A DNA stretch of 47,805 nucleotides from an uncultured Clostridia bacterium (GTDB taxonomy: Bacteria > Bacillota > Clostridia > Oscillospirales > CAG-382). A model generated the notes under the pieces. It did not search any database. It was given only the letters and a program-made list of their open reading frames with translations, and was not told where the DNA came from. Below are positions 32,422 through 42,075 of this stretch, one piece after another. Positions within the stretch are counted from its first letter, which is position 1, and each line of letters begins with the position of its first letter. The stretch covers positions 1 through 47,805 of the forward strand of contig CANRIX010000016.1 in the NCBI GenBank assembly GCA_947630765.1, written 5' to 3'. The position numbers were made by a program, and so were the translations under genes.

Positions 32422-33906
32422 ATGGAACTGCAAAAACTGCTGAACGGCGTGCCCTGCCGCGCGGAAGGGTGCGCTCTGATGCCGGAGACCGAGGTCTCCG
32501 ACCTCGTGTACGACACCCGTTCCGATTTCGGGGAAGGGGTGCTGTTCGTCTGCATCGTCGGCTTCCGCGCCGACGGGCACGACCGCGCGGCGGAAGCGTA
32601 TGAGAAGGGCGCACGCCTGTTCGCGGCGGAAAAACCGCTGTCCCTGCCCGCCGACGCGACGGTGTTCTACACCGAAAACACCCGCAAATTCCTCGCGCTC
32701 GCGTCCGCGAACCTGTTCGGGCGGCCCGCCGAAAAGCTGTTCACGGTCGCCGTCACCGGCACGAAAGGGAAGACCAGCACGTCCTTCATGATCCAAAGCA
32801 TCCTCGAAGCGGCGGGGATCCCGACCGGGGTCGTCGGCTCGACGGGTATCCGCTACGGGACGCACTTCGAGGAGACCGGCAACACCACCCCGGAATCCTA
32901 CCTGCTCCACCGCGCCTACCGCGAAATGCTCGACGCGGGGTGCAGGGCGGCGGTCATCGAGGCGGCGTCGCAGGGGTTCAAGCTGCACCGCACCTACGGG
33001 ATCCGCTTCGACGTCGGGGTGTTCACCAACTTCTCCCCCGACCACATCGGTCCGGGTGAGCATGAGAGCGTCGAGGAGTATTTGGCTTGCAAGAAGCAGA
33101 TTTTCACCCAATGCAAACGCTGCTACGTCAACGGGGACGACCCGCATTTCGAGGAGATCGTGCGGGACGCCGCCTGCCCGGTCACGGTGTTCGGCGTTTC
33201 GTCCGACGCGCCCTTCCGCGCGTCCGACCTGCGGTTCACGACCGAGAACCACCGCCTGCACACGTCCTTCACCGCCCATTGCGGCAAGGGATCCTTCCGG
33301 GTCGAGCTCGGCGTGCCGGGGGCATTTTCGGTGTCGAACGCGATGGCGGCGGTCGCCGTCGCCCACGGCATGGGGGTTTCGGCGGACGCGATGCGGGAGG
33401 GCTTGCGGGACGTGCGGGTGCGCGGACGCATGGAGATCGTCCCGACCGACACGCCGTTCACCGTCATCATCGACGCCGCCCACGAGGAATTCAGCTGCCG
33501 GAGCCTGTTCGAAACGCTCGCGCATTACCGCCCGTCCCGCATCCTTTCGGTGTTCGGGTGCGGTGGGAACCGTTCGAAGCTGCGCCGCTACGGCATGGGC
33601 GAGGTCATCGGGGCGCATTCGGACCTGTCCATCGTCACGTCCGACAATTCCCGCCTCGAAAAAACCGAGGACATCATCGCCGACATCCTCGTCGGTCTTG
33701 TCCCGACCGGGGGAAAATACGAAATCATCCCCGACCGGCGCAAAGCGATCCGACGCGCCCTGCGGCTCGCCCAGCCCGGGGACTGCGTCCTGCTCATCGG
33801 CAAGGGGCACGAGACCTACGAGGACATCGGGGGCAAAAAGACCCCGTTCGACGAAAAGCAGATCGTGCTGGACTTCATCGCGGCAGGAATGCCTCAAGAT
33901 AATTGA
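32422..33906 (+). CDS. MurE-like UDP-N-acetylmuramyl-tripeptide synthetase
   Basis: A 494-residue Mur ligase. P-loop VTGTKGKTSTS (about 110-120), GNTTPESYLLHR, FTNFSPDHIGPGEH and the C-terminal VFGCGGNRSKLRR are present. In the amino-acid selectivity site, where DAP enzymes have DNPR, it has DNSR (SDNSRLEKTEDI). The Asp-x-Ala-His loop reads DAAHEEF. These features mark the second MurE-like group of Clostridia, whose added residue is not settled. It may add DAP given dapF close by, but a paralogue with another substrate is possible. Its 3' end overlaps the convergent trmB by 32 bases. Confidence 0.85.
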   Translation: MELQKLLNGVPCRAEGCALMPETEVSDLVYDTRSDFGEGVLFVCIVGFRADGHDRAAEAYEKGARLFAAEKPLSLPADATVFYTENTRKFLALASANLFGRPAEKLFTVAVTGTKGKTSTSFMIQSILEAAGIPTGVVGSTGIRYGTHFEETGNTTPESYLLHRAYREMLDAGCRAAVIEAASQGFKLHRTYGIRFDVGVFTNFSPDHIGPGEHESVEEYLACKKQIFTQCKRCYVNGDDPHFEEIVRDAACPVTVFGVSSDAPFRASDLRFTTENHRLHTSFTAHCGKGSFRVELGVPGAFSVSNAMAAVAVAHGMGVSADAMREGLRDVRVRGRMEIVPTDTPFTVIIDAAHEEFSCRSLFETLAHYRPSRILSVFGCGGNRSKLRRYGMGEVIGAHSDLSIVTSDNSRLEKTEDIIADILVGLVPTGGKYEIIPDRRKAIRRALRLAQPGDCVLLIGKGHETYEDIGGKKTPFDEKQIVLDFIAAGMPQDN

Positions 33907-34543
33907 TGGAAAACCCCTTCGCGCTGAATTTGCGCTCGTATTCGGTCTGGATATCGAACGGTTCGGTCGTGCCGGACGGCGGGGAAGCGTGCAGGTCGTA
34001 ACTGATGTGTTCGACGGTGAACCCCTCCTCCCGGAAGCAGTCCAGCGAAAAATCGAAGAGCGGACGGTTGTCCGTTTTGAAGCAGATCCTCCCGTCCGGG
34101 GCGAGGATCTGCTTGTATTTTTGCAGGAAGGTACGGGAAGTCAGCCGCTTTTCGCGGTCGCGGTTCTTCGGCCACGGGTCGCTGAAATTCAGGAACAGCC
34201 GCTCCACCCCGTGCGGCGGGAGCAGGTCCGGGAGCGACGACGCGTCCGCGTTGCAGAATTTCAGGTTCCGGCAGTCCGCCGACGCGCACTTCTCCATCGC
34301 CATCAGCAGCGCGTCCGTGATCTTTTCGACGCCGAGGAGCCGCTTGCCGTCCGTGCGGAGCGCCAGGGCGGTCAGGAACGACCCCTTTCCGCACCCGACC
34401 TCCACCCAGAGCTCCCCCGGTTCCGGGAAGCTCTCGTCCGCCAGCAGTTCCCCGTGCTCCCCGGTAACGGCAAAATAGCCGGAAACTTTTTCCAATCGCT
34501 CGTCGCGATGCTTCTTTTTTCGCATGTGCATCGTTGGTTTCAT
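33875..34543 (-). CDS. trmB: tRNA (guanine-N7-)-methyltransferase TrmB
   Basis: A 222-residue SAM-dependent enzyme that methylates G46 of tRNA. The SAM loop VEVGCGKGSF is near 47-56, the signature LNFSDPWPK near 117-125, and the C-terminal TEYERKFSAKGFSINYLE closes the fold as usual. Three in-frame ATG codons (34543, 34531, 34525) compete; the first follows AGGATAGG closely. The gene converges on the MurE-like gene, with coding overlap at the 3' ends. Confidence 0.93.
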   Translation of the reverse strand: MKPTMHMRKKKHRDERLEKVSGYFAVTGEHGELLADESFPEPGELWVEVGCGKGSFLTALALRTDGKRLLGVEKITDALLMAMEKCASADCRNLKFCNADASSLPDLLPPHGVERLFLNFSDPWPKNRDREKRLTSRTFLQKYKQILAPDGRICFKTDNRPLFDFSLDCFREEGFTVEHISYDLHASPPSGTTEPFDIQTEYERKFSAKGFSINYLEAFLPR

Positions 34544-34568
34544 CCTATCCTATGAAATTCTCACGCCC

Positions 34569-34597
34569 ATCATACACGAACGGACGGATTTTGTCAA
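34569..34597 (-). promoter_or_regulatory. Sigma-A promoter for trmB
   Basis: On the minus strand, TTGACA (34592-34597) and TATGAT (34569-34574) have a 17-bp spacer. Confidence 0.8.
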
Positions 34598-34686
34598 GAC
34601 GGACGCACGCATAATTTTTCGTCCGCCGCGCAGACTAAGCGACGGAGGAACATTCTCCAGTTCGTACGAAAGGAATCCGAAACCGT

Positions 34687-34902
34687 ATGTTGATAGACAG
34701 AATCGCATTGCTTCTCGTCATTATCGGGGCGGTCAACTGGGGCGCCATCGGGCTGTTCCAGTTCGACCTCGTGGCGTGGATCTTCGGCGGGCAGGCCGCG
34801 ATCGTCAGCCGGATCATCTACACGTTGGTCGCGCTGGCGGGCGCATGGTGCATCTCTCTGCTGTTCCGTCGCCGCGAAGCGGAAAACCCGACGGAGGCAT
34901 AA
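34687..34902 (+). CDS. DUF378 family membrane protein
   Basis: A 71-residue protein with two transmembrane helices (about 4-24 and 38-60). The DUF378 (YuzA-like) signature NWGAIGLFQFDLV lies between them. The function is unknown in the family. AAAGGA lies 12 bases before the ATG. The 3' UTR holds two tandem copies of the structured element. Confidence 0.85.
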   Translation: MLIDRIALLLVIIGAVNWGAIGLFQFDLVAWIFGGQAAIVSRIIYTLVALAGAWCISLLFRRREAENPTEA

Positions 34903-34910
34903 ATTGTTTT

Positions 34911-35105
34911 GGGGGACAAACACAATCGCGGCGACTTCGCGCCCTTCGTGCGCTCCGCCTTGCTCTGCGTTTTCCCCCAATGCCCCTTTTTCGTCGAAAA
35001 ATGGCTCGGCTTGCGCCACTTCTGACGCCGCCTTCGCCATTTTTCTCTTAAGGAGTTTCGGAGTCGGCGCGTGTCCGCCTCCGAAACGTTATTTTTTTAT
35101 TGTAA
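34911..35105 (+). repeat. Structured intergenic element, copy C1 (3' of the DUF378 gene)
   Basis: The most complete copy. The head is GGGGGACAAACACAATCGCGG. The middle block is CTCCGCCTTGCTCTGCG. A short hairpin TTTTTC-GTC-GAAAAA spans 34987-35001. The main stem is AAAAATGGC (34997-35005) with GCCATTTTT (35036-35044). The tail stem is GTTTCGGAG (35055-35063) with CTCCGAAAC (35079-35087), then an A/T-rich TTATTGTAAA end. The GAAAAA can pair with either the upstream TTTTTC or the downstream TTTTT. Confidence 0.85.
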
Positions 35106-35120
35106 ACGCTTCGCTTTTTT

Positions 35121-35217
35121 GGGGGACAAACACAATCACATCGTCATCACCGATTTTTTTCTTATTGTGTCCCTCCGGCGGCGCATGTCCGCCTACGGGA
35201 CGTTATTTTATTGTAAA
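35121..35217 (+). repeat. Structured intergenic element, shortened tandem copy C2
   Basis: It begins with the same GGGGGACAAACACAATC head 210 bp after C1. It lacks the middle hairpins and ends with the tail stem GTCCC (35169-35173) and GGGAC (35197-35201) around GGCGCATGTCCGCC, followed by TTATTGTAAA. It ends about 60 bp before the promoter of the ABC-F gene. Confidence 0.8.
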
Positions 35218-35279
35218 TTCGCTTCGATGGATTTTTGAGGGCGGCGAAAACGCGTTGCGCGTCCGCGTTCCGCTTTGCA

Positions 35280-35308
35280 TTGACAAACCGCGTGGAATGT
35301 GGTAAAAT
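35280..35308 (+). promoter_or_regulatory. Sigma-A promoter for the ABC-F gene
   Basis: TTGACA (35280-35285) and TAAAAT (35303-35308) have a 17-bp spacer, with TGG before the -10 and AACCG after the -35. It excludes the in-frame ATG at 35307 as a start. Confidence 0.85.
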
Positions 35309-35348
35309 GAACCGACTGCAACGCGAAAGGAGCGCAAACGACGAAGCC

Positions 35349-37253
<1,905 letters not shown>

Positions 37254-37259
<6 letters not shown>

Positions 37260-37478
37260 CAAACACGATCGCGTCGGCTTGTTAGCGGCTATGCCGCAAC
37301 TTCGCCTCGTTCCGTGTTTTTCCCCCGAAAACCCCTTTTTCGGAACGTGCCGACACTATCGGCACGTTTGAAAAGCGGCTCGGCTTGCGCCAATACTGAC
37401 GTCGCCTTCGCCGCTTTTCTCTTGCGGAGTTTCGGAGTCGGCGCATGTCCGCCTCCGAAACGATATTTGATTGTATTT
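37254..37478 (+). repeat. Structured intergenic element, copy D (overlaps the ABC-F stop)
   Basis: The head GGGTGACAAACACGATCGCG includes the ABC-F stop codon. It has the long apical hairpin AACGTGCCGA (37344-37353) with TCGGCACGTT (37359-37368) on a TTTTTC/GAAAAG base. The main stem is GAAAAGCGGC (37370-37379) with GCCGCTTTTC (37410-37419). The tail stem is GTTTCGGAG (37429-37437) with CTCCGAAAC (37453-37461). The following 37479-37643 shows no gene. Confidence 0.85.
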
Positions 37479-37643
37479 TGCTCGGGGCGTGACGGCAACG
37501 GCGGACTGCTTGAAAACGGCGGGTGCGGGCGCATTTGAAAACCCCAATAAACGCCCCGACGCGGTTTTTTCGCATATTCTGACGCATGTGCGCCATATAC
37601 ATACAACGATACAACGAAAACGTTCGGAAAGGGTTTGTCAAGT

Positions 37644-38150
37644 ATGTTTGTATGTACGGTCAAAGCGTCCAGCATCAAGTTTTTCACCGCGATCCTGTTC
37701 TCCGCGGCGGTGCTCGTCGGCATCGTCGCGCTGCTGCCGGTCATCGACCCGTCCGGGGAGACCGCCGTCGCCGCGCTGGATTACAAGGGCGTCGACACAG
37801 TCGAGGAGCAGCTCGAATTCCTGCGCGAGCTCGGTCACACCCCCGACCCGAACCCGGTCTACGCCGGGGAGGTCGTCATCCCGGAGGTGTTCGACAGCGT
37901 CTACGAAACCTATAACCAGCTGCAGAAGTCCCAGGGGCTCAACCTCGAAAAGTACAAGGGCAAGACCGTCCAGCGCTACACCTACGCGCTGTCCGACGCG
38001 TCCGGCGGAACGGACGGCGAGATCGGCGAAACGCGCTACGCGACCCTCCTCATCTACAAGAACCGCATCATCGGCGGCGACGTGACGACGACCGGTCCGA
38101 ACGGGCGCGTCGAGCGCGTGGAGGCGGCGCAGGGGTCCGCCGGGGCGTAA
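37644..38150 (+). CDS. DUF4830 family membrane-anchored protein
   Basis: A 168-residue protein with one N-terminal membrane helix (about 12-34) and an external domain. The block YNQLQKSQGLNLEKYKGKTVQRYTY, seen as YNQLQKSQG then KYKGKTVQRYTY, and the later LLIYKNRIIGGDV are characteristic of DUF4830. The function is unknown. ATG 37644 follows GGAAAGGG by 10 bases. The gap to the next gene (162 bases) contains that gene's promoter. Confidence 0.75.
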   Translation: MFVCTVKASSIKFFTAILFSAAVLVGIVALLPVIDPSGETAVAALDYKGVDTVEEQLEFLRELGHTPDPNPVYAGEVVIPEVFDSVYETYNQLQKSQGLNLEKYKGKTVQRYTYALSDASGGTDGEIGETRYATLLIYKNRIIGGDVTTTGPNGRVERVEAAQGSAGA

Positions 38151-38223
38151 AAGGGCGGGCTTTCCGCTCGGCACTTGTGCATTTTCGCTAAAACAAAAAG
38201 CTAAATTTTGGGTAGTTAGGTAC

Positions 38224-38252
38224 TTACATTCTGTCCGATTTTTTGCTATGAT
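38224..38252 (+). promoter_or_regulatory. Promoter for the sugar ABC ATPase gene
   Basis: TTACAT (38224-38229) and TATGAT (38247-38252) have a 17-bp spacer in an AT-rich patch (38185-38270). The -35 is weak. Confidence 0.6.
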
Positions 38253-38312
38253 AGGAATAACGAATTTTGTGAGATGTTGGGGTGGCTCAACGCCTCATCA
38301 GGAGGTCAGGAA

Positions 38313-39461
38313 ATGGCAAGCGTACTTTTCAAGCATATGTATAAGCGGTTCCCGGGCGGGGTCACCGCTGTCTCCGATTTCAATCTGGAGATCAAGGATA
38401 AGGAATTCATCATCCTCGTCGGTCCGTCCGGCTGCGGAAAGACCACGACGCTGCGTATGATCGCGGGTCTCGAGGAGATCACGGAAGGCGAGCTGTTCAT
38501 CGACGATAAGCGCGTCAACGACGTCGCGCCGAAGGACCGCGATATCGCCATGGTGTTCCAGAACTACGCCCTGTATCCGCATATGACCGTGTTCGACAAC
38601 ATGGCGTTCGGTCTGAAGCTGCGCAAGGTCCGCAAGGAAGAGATCAAGAAGCGCGTCGAAGAGGCCGCGAAGATCCTTGACATTTCCCACCTGCTCGACC
38701 GCAAGCCGAAGGCGTTGTCCGGCGGTCAGAAGCAGCGTGTCGCGCTGGGGCGCGCCATCGTCCGTGAACCGAAGGTGTTCCTGCTCGACGAGCCGTTGTC
38801 CAACCTCGACGCGAAGCTGCGTGCTTCCATGAGAACCGAGCTGACCAAGCTGCATATCCGCCTGAAGACCACGTTCATCTACGTTACCCATGACCAGGTC
38901 GAGGCTATGACCATGGCGACCCGCATCGTCGTCATGAAGGACGGCGTCATCCAGCAGGTCGATACGCCGCAGAACCTCTACGACAAGCCCTGCAACATCT
39001 TCGTCGCCGGCTTCATCGGCACGCCGCAGATGAACTTCGTCAACTGCCAGCTCGTCCGCCGCGAGGACGGGGTGTACATGGAATTCGGTCGCAATCGCCT
39101 GATCCTGCCGAAGGAAAAGGCGGAGGACGAGGATCTGCAGCCGTACATCGGGACGCCCAACAAGCCCGCTCCCCAGGTCATCGCCGCGCTCCGTCCGGAG
39201 CTGCTGCATGACGAGCCGGTCTATATGGAGAAGTTCAAGGATACGGTCCTCCAGGCGGACGTCGAGTTCACCGAACTGATGGGCGCTGAGATCTACCTCT
39301 ATCTGAACTTCGGCGAGGACGAGGAAGGCGAGCCGATCAACATGATCTCCCGCGTGTCCTCCCGTTCCGAAGCGAAGGCGGGCGACAACGCCTCCATCGC
39401 CATCGACACCTCCCTGATCCACTTCTTCGACAAGGAGACCGAGAAGGTCATCATTCACTAA
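38313..39461 (+). CDS. ugpC: Carbohydrate ABC transporter ATPase (MsmK/UgpC type)
   Basis: A 382-residue ATPase. Walker A GPSGCGKTT is at about 37-45, the Q loop is VFQNYALYPHM, the signature LSGGQKQR, Walker B VFLLDEPLSNLDAKLR and the switch His is in VTHDQVEAM. The C-terminal regulatory (TOBE) domain is at about 240-382. It lacks adjacent permease or binding-protein genes, as is common for the single shared ATPase that powers several sugar transporters in Firmicutes. The binding lipoprotein at 27128-28654 is one possible client. AGGAGG lies 7 bases before ATG 38313. It is flanked by its own promoter and terminator. Confidence 0.92.
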   Translation: MASVLFKHMYKRFPGGVTAVSDFNLEIKDKEFIILVGPSGCGKTTTLRMIAGLEEITEGELFIDDKRVNDVAPKDRDIAMVFQNYALYPHMTVFDNMAFGLKLRKVRKEEIKKRVEEAAKILDISHLLDRKPKALSGGQKQRVALGRAIVREPKVFLLDEPLSNLDAKLRASMRTELTKLHIRLKTTFIYVTHDQVEAMTMATRIVVMKDGVIQQVDTPQNLYDKPCNIFVAGFIGTPQMNFVNCQLVRREDGVYMEFGRNRLILPKEKAEDEDLQPYIGTPNKPAPQVIAALRPELLHDEPVYMEKFKDTVLQADVEFTELMGAEIYLYLNFGEDEEGEPINMISRVSSRSEAKAGDNASIAIDTSLIHFFDKETEKVIIH

Positions 39462-39484
39462 AAATTCGTTGGAATTCCGTTCAA

Positions 39485-39514
39485 AAGGGCTGTCGCGAGT
39501 TGACAGCCCTTTTT
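39485..39514 (+). terminator. Terminator after the sugar ABC ATPase gene
   Basis: AAGGGCTGTC (39485-39494) and GACAGCCCTT (39502-39511) form a perfect 10-bp stem with a 7-base loop, followed by a T run. Confidence 0.92.
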
Positions 39515-39577
39515 GCAGGCAACGGCGGGGGGTGGAATTTCGGGTTCCGCACTGCTTTTTCACGCGGACGCGGCGGC

Positions 39578-39613
39578 GGACCGCCCGTCCCCGCGTGGCG
39601 GCGGTCCTTTTTT
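39578..39613 (+). terminator. Second terminator-like hairpin
   Basis: GGACCGCC (39578-39585) and GGCGGTCC (39600-39607) are followed by six T. It may back up the terminator at 39485. No gene is visible in 39515-39718. Confidence 0.7.
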
Positions 39614-39718
39614 CCGTGCGGGCAGGGGGCGGGGATTGTGCAACCCTACAGATTTTTTCGCAAAATCCGCCCGACGGCAAACGAATGTGCAGAATCGCAA
39701 AAATTTTCCGTTTTCCTC

Positions 39719-39747
39719 TTGATTTTTCCGTGCGGTTGCGGTATATT
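39719..39747 (+). promoter_or_regulatory. Sigma-A promoter for the sodium-pump decarboxylase operon
   Basis: TTGATT (39719-39724) and TATATT (39742-39747) have a 17-bp spacer, about 85 bases before the first gene. Confidence 0.75.
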
Positions 39748-39830
39748 ACTAAGGATAAAAAATATTCTGGCGGGATATGGCTTGGCAAACTGCGTCTGTT
39801 CCGCCGGCGTGGAAGAAAGGGTGTGTAAAC

Positions 39831-40370
39831 TTGAGTCTTATGGATTCAGGCGCAAAAAGAAGGCGCTTGTTCCGGCTGTGCGCGCTGGCGCTGACCTTGC
39901 TGCTGTGCGCGTCGTTCGGCGCGGTCGTCACCGTCGCGGAGGACGCGGCGTCGGTCGATGCGTCGGAAGCGGTCGAAACGGCGTCGGGAGACACGTTCGC
40001 GAGCGGATTTGCGAATCTCTCGCCGGACGCGACGCTCGGGGAAAAGCTGGTCTACGGGCTGAAGGTCGCCGGCATCGGGCTGATCGTGGTGTTCCTGGTG
40101 CTGATCATCATCATGGCGATCCTGTACGTTTTCAAACTGGTGGCGGTTTCCAAGGGGAAGAGCGGTTCGTCCGCACCGTCCGCCGTCCCGTCTGCGGCTC
40201 CGGCTGCGGCGGCTCCCGCCGCTCCTCCGGCGGCACCGGCGGCGCCGGTTGCTCCGACGGCAGACGCGGAGGAGGAACGCATCGTCGCCATCGCGACGGC
40301 GGCGATCGCCGCTTCGAGGGGCGCGTCGGATTGCGCGTTCCGGGTCATTTCCGTTACGAAACTTCAGTAA
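39831..40370 (+). CDS. OadG family gamma subunit of a sodium-pump decarboxylase
   Basis: A 179-residue membrane protein that anchors the complex. A signal-like helix (about 14-34) leads to a short acidic external segment. The OadG helix (about 77-103, KVAGIGLIVVFLVLIIIMAI) follows, then a Ser/Ala/Pro-rich linker and the cytoplasmic C-terminal EERIVAIATAAIAASRG motif found in clostridial OadG. The start is probably TTG 39831, 10 bases after AAAGG; ATG 39840 is the alternative. The order gamma, biotin carrier, beta, alpha follows. Confidence 0.8.
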   Translation: MSLMDSGAKRRRLFRLCALALTLLLCASFGAVVTVAEDAASVDASEAVETASGDTFASGFANLSPDATLGEKLVYGLKVAGIGLIVVFLVLIIIMAILYVFKLVAVSKGKSGSSAPSAVPSAAPAAAAPAAPPAAPAAPVAPTADAEEERIVAIATAAIAASRGASDCAFRVISVTKLQ

Positions 40371-40397
40371 AAACAGACTTTTAAGGAGATTTGCGAG

Positions 40398-40787
40398 ATG
40401 AAAAAATACATCGTTACGGTCAACGGTTCCAAGTATGAGGTCGTCGTCGAGGACGCGGACCCCAACGCGACGTACACCCCGGCGGCTCCTGCGGCTCCCG
40501 CTGCGCCCGCACCCGCTGCGCCTGCCGCTCCTGCGGCTCCCGCTGCGCCCGCTCCTGCCGCCGCGCCTGCGGACGGCGAAAAGATCACCTGCCCGATGCC
40601 CGGTACGATCGTGAAGGTCCCGGTCAAGGTGGGGCAGTCGGTCAAGAAGGGCGAGGTGCTGTGCGTGTTTGAAGCGATGAAGATGGAAAACGAAGTCCAG
40701 GCCCCGCGCGACGGCGTGGTTTCGTCGGTCGCGGTCAGCGAGGGCGCGACGGTCAACTCCGGCGATCTGCTGATCGTGCTCGGTTAA
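40398..40787 (+). CDS. Biotin carrier protein of the sodium-pump decarboxylase
   Basis: A 129-residue protein. A short N-terminal domain (1-26) is joined by an Ala/Pro hinge (about 28-57) to a biotinyl domain with EAMKMEN; Lys95 is the biotinylation site. It carries carboxyl groups from the alpha subunit to the membrane beta subunit. In many species this domain is fused to the alpha subunit, but here it is a separate gene. The AAGGAG site is well placed. It resembles GcdC/MmdC as well as the OadA tail. Confidence 0.92.
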   Translation: MKKYIVTVNGSKYEVVVEDADPNATYTPAAPAAPAAPAPAAPAAPAAPAAPAPAAAPADGEKITCPMPGTIVKVPVKVGQSVKKGEVLCVFEAMKMENEVQAPRDGVVSSVAVSEGATVNSGDLLIVLG

Positions 40788-40822
40788 AGCACCTTGCGTG
40801 AGAAGCGGAAAGGTGTGATCAT

Positions 40823-42037
40823 ATGTTAGAAGCACTCAAGGGGCTGTTTGAATCCTCCTCGTTCGAGACCTTTATCAATTGGCTGACGGTCGGACACGAC
40901 GGAATGGCGCCCGGTTGGCAGTACCTGCTGATGATCGGTATCGCCTGCCTGCTGTTCTACCTCGCCATCGTCAAGAAGTTCGAGCCGCTGCTGCTGCTGC
41001 CGATCGCGTTCGGGATGCTGCTGACGAATATCCCGACGATCAGCGACGCGATCTTCCACATGGATTTCTTCGTGCAGGAGGACGGGGCGGTCATTCAGTG
41101 GGCAGAGCTCGGCGCACACGGCGGTCTGCTCGACTACCTGTACCTCGGCGTCAAGTTAGGCATCTTCCCGCCGCTGATCTTCCTCGGCGTCGGCGCGATG
41201 ACCGACTTCAGCCCGCTGATCGCGAACCCGAAGAGCCTGCTGCTCGGCGCCGCCGCGCAGTTCGGCGTGTTTACGGCGTTCCTCGGCGCACTGCTGCTCG
41301 GATTTTCGGTCACGGAAGCGGCGTCCATCGGCATCATCGGCGGTGCGGACGGTCCGACCGCCATTTACGTGACCAAGACGCTCGCGCCGGGGCTGCTCGG
41401 GGCGATCGCGATCGCGGCGTACTCCTACATGGCGCTCGTGCCGCTGATCCAGCCGCCGATCATGAAGCTGTTTACGACCAAGAAGGAACGCATGATCAAG
41501 ATGGACGTCCTGCGCCCGGTCTCCAAGACCGAGCAGATCATCTTCCCGATCGTCGTCGCCATCGTTGTCTGCTGCATCCTGCCGTCGGCGCTTCCGCTTG
41601 TCGGGATGCTGATGCTCGGCAACCTGCTGCGCGTCTCCGGGGTGACCGACCGTCTCTCCAAGACCGCGCAGAACGAGCTGATGAACATCGTCACGATCAT
41701 GCTCGGCGTCTGTGTCGGCGCGACGGCGGACGCGAAGAACTTCCTGAAGCTGGAGACCCTCTATATCATCGTCCTCGGCCTGTGCGCGTTCGCGTTCGCG
41801 ACGCTGGGCGGCGTGCTGTTCGGCAAGGTCATGTGCCTGCTGACGCACGGGAAGATCAATCCGCTGATCGGTTCCGCCGGCGTTTCCGCCGTGCCGATGG
41901 CGGCGCGCGTGTCGCAGAAGGTCGGCCAGGCGGAGAACCCGTCGAACTTCCTGCTCATGCACGCGATGGGTCCGAACGTGGCGGGCGTTATCGGGTCCGC
42001 CGTGGCGGCGGGCGTGTTCCTGTCGCTGTTCCGGTAA
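40823..42037 (+). CDS. oadB: Sodium-ion-translocating decarboxylase beta subunit
   Basis: A 404-residue integral membrane protein with about nine to eleven helices. It decarboxylates carboxybiotin and exports two sodium ions. The family signature GADGPTAIYVT (residues about 177-187) with its catalytic Asp is present, as are the FLGVGAMTDF and GNLLRVSGVTDRL blocks. It is third in the operon. The pump may use oxaloacetate, methylmalonyl-CoA or glutaconyl-CoA, but the alpha subunit that follows is of the oxaloacetate/pyruvate carboxyltransferase type. Confidence 0.93.
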   Translation: MLEALKGLFESSSFETFINWLTVGHDGMAPGWQYLLMIGIACLLFYLAIVKKFEPLLLLPIAFGMLLTNIPTISDAIFHMDFFVQEDGAVIQWAELGAHGGLLDYLYLGVKLGIFPPLIFLGVGAMTDFSPLIANPKSLLLGAAAQFGVFTAFLGALLLGFSVTEAASIGIIGGADGPTAIYVTKTLAPGLLGAIAIAAYSYMALVPLIQPPIMKLFTTKKERMIKMDVLRPVSKTEQIIFPIVVAIVVCCILPSALPLVGMLMLGNLLRVSGVTDRLSKTAQNELMNIVTIMLGVCVGATADAKNFLKLETLYIIVLGLCAFAFATLGGVLFGKVMCLLTHGKINPLIGSAGVSAVPMAARVSQKVGQAENPSNFLLMHAMGPNVAGVIGSAVAAGVFLSLFR

Positions 42038-42075
42038 GCCGGGTGAAATTTTGGAGAAAGGCAGTTGCATAGAAT

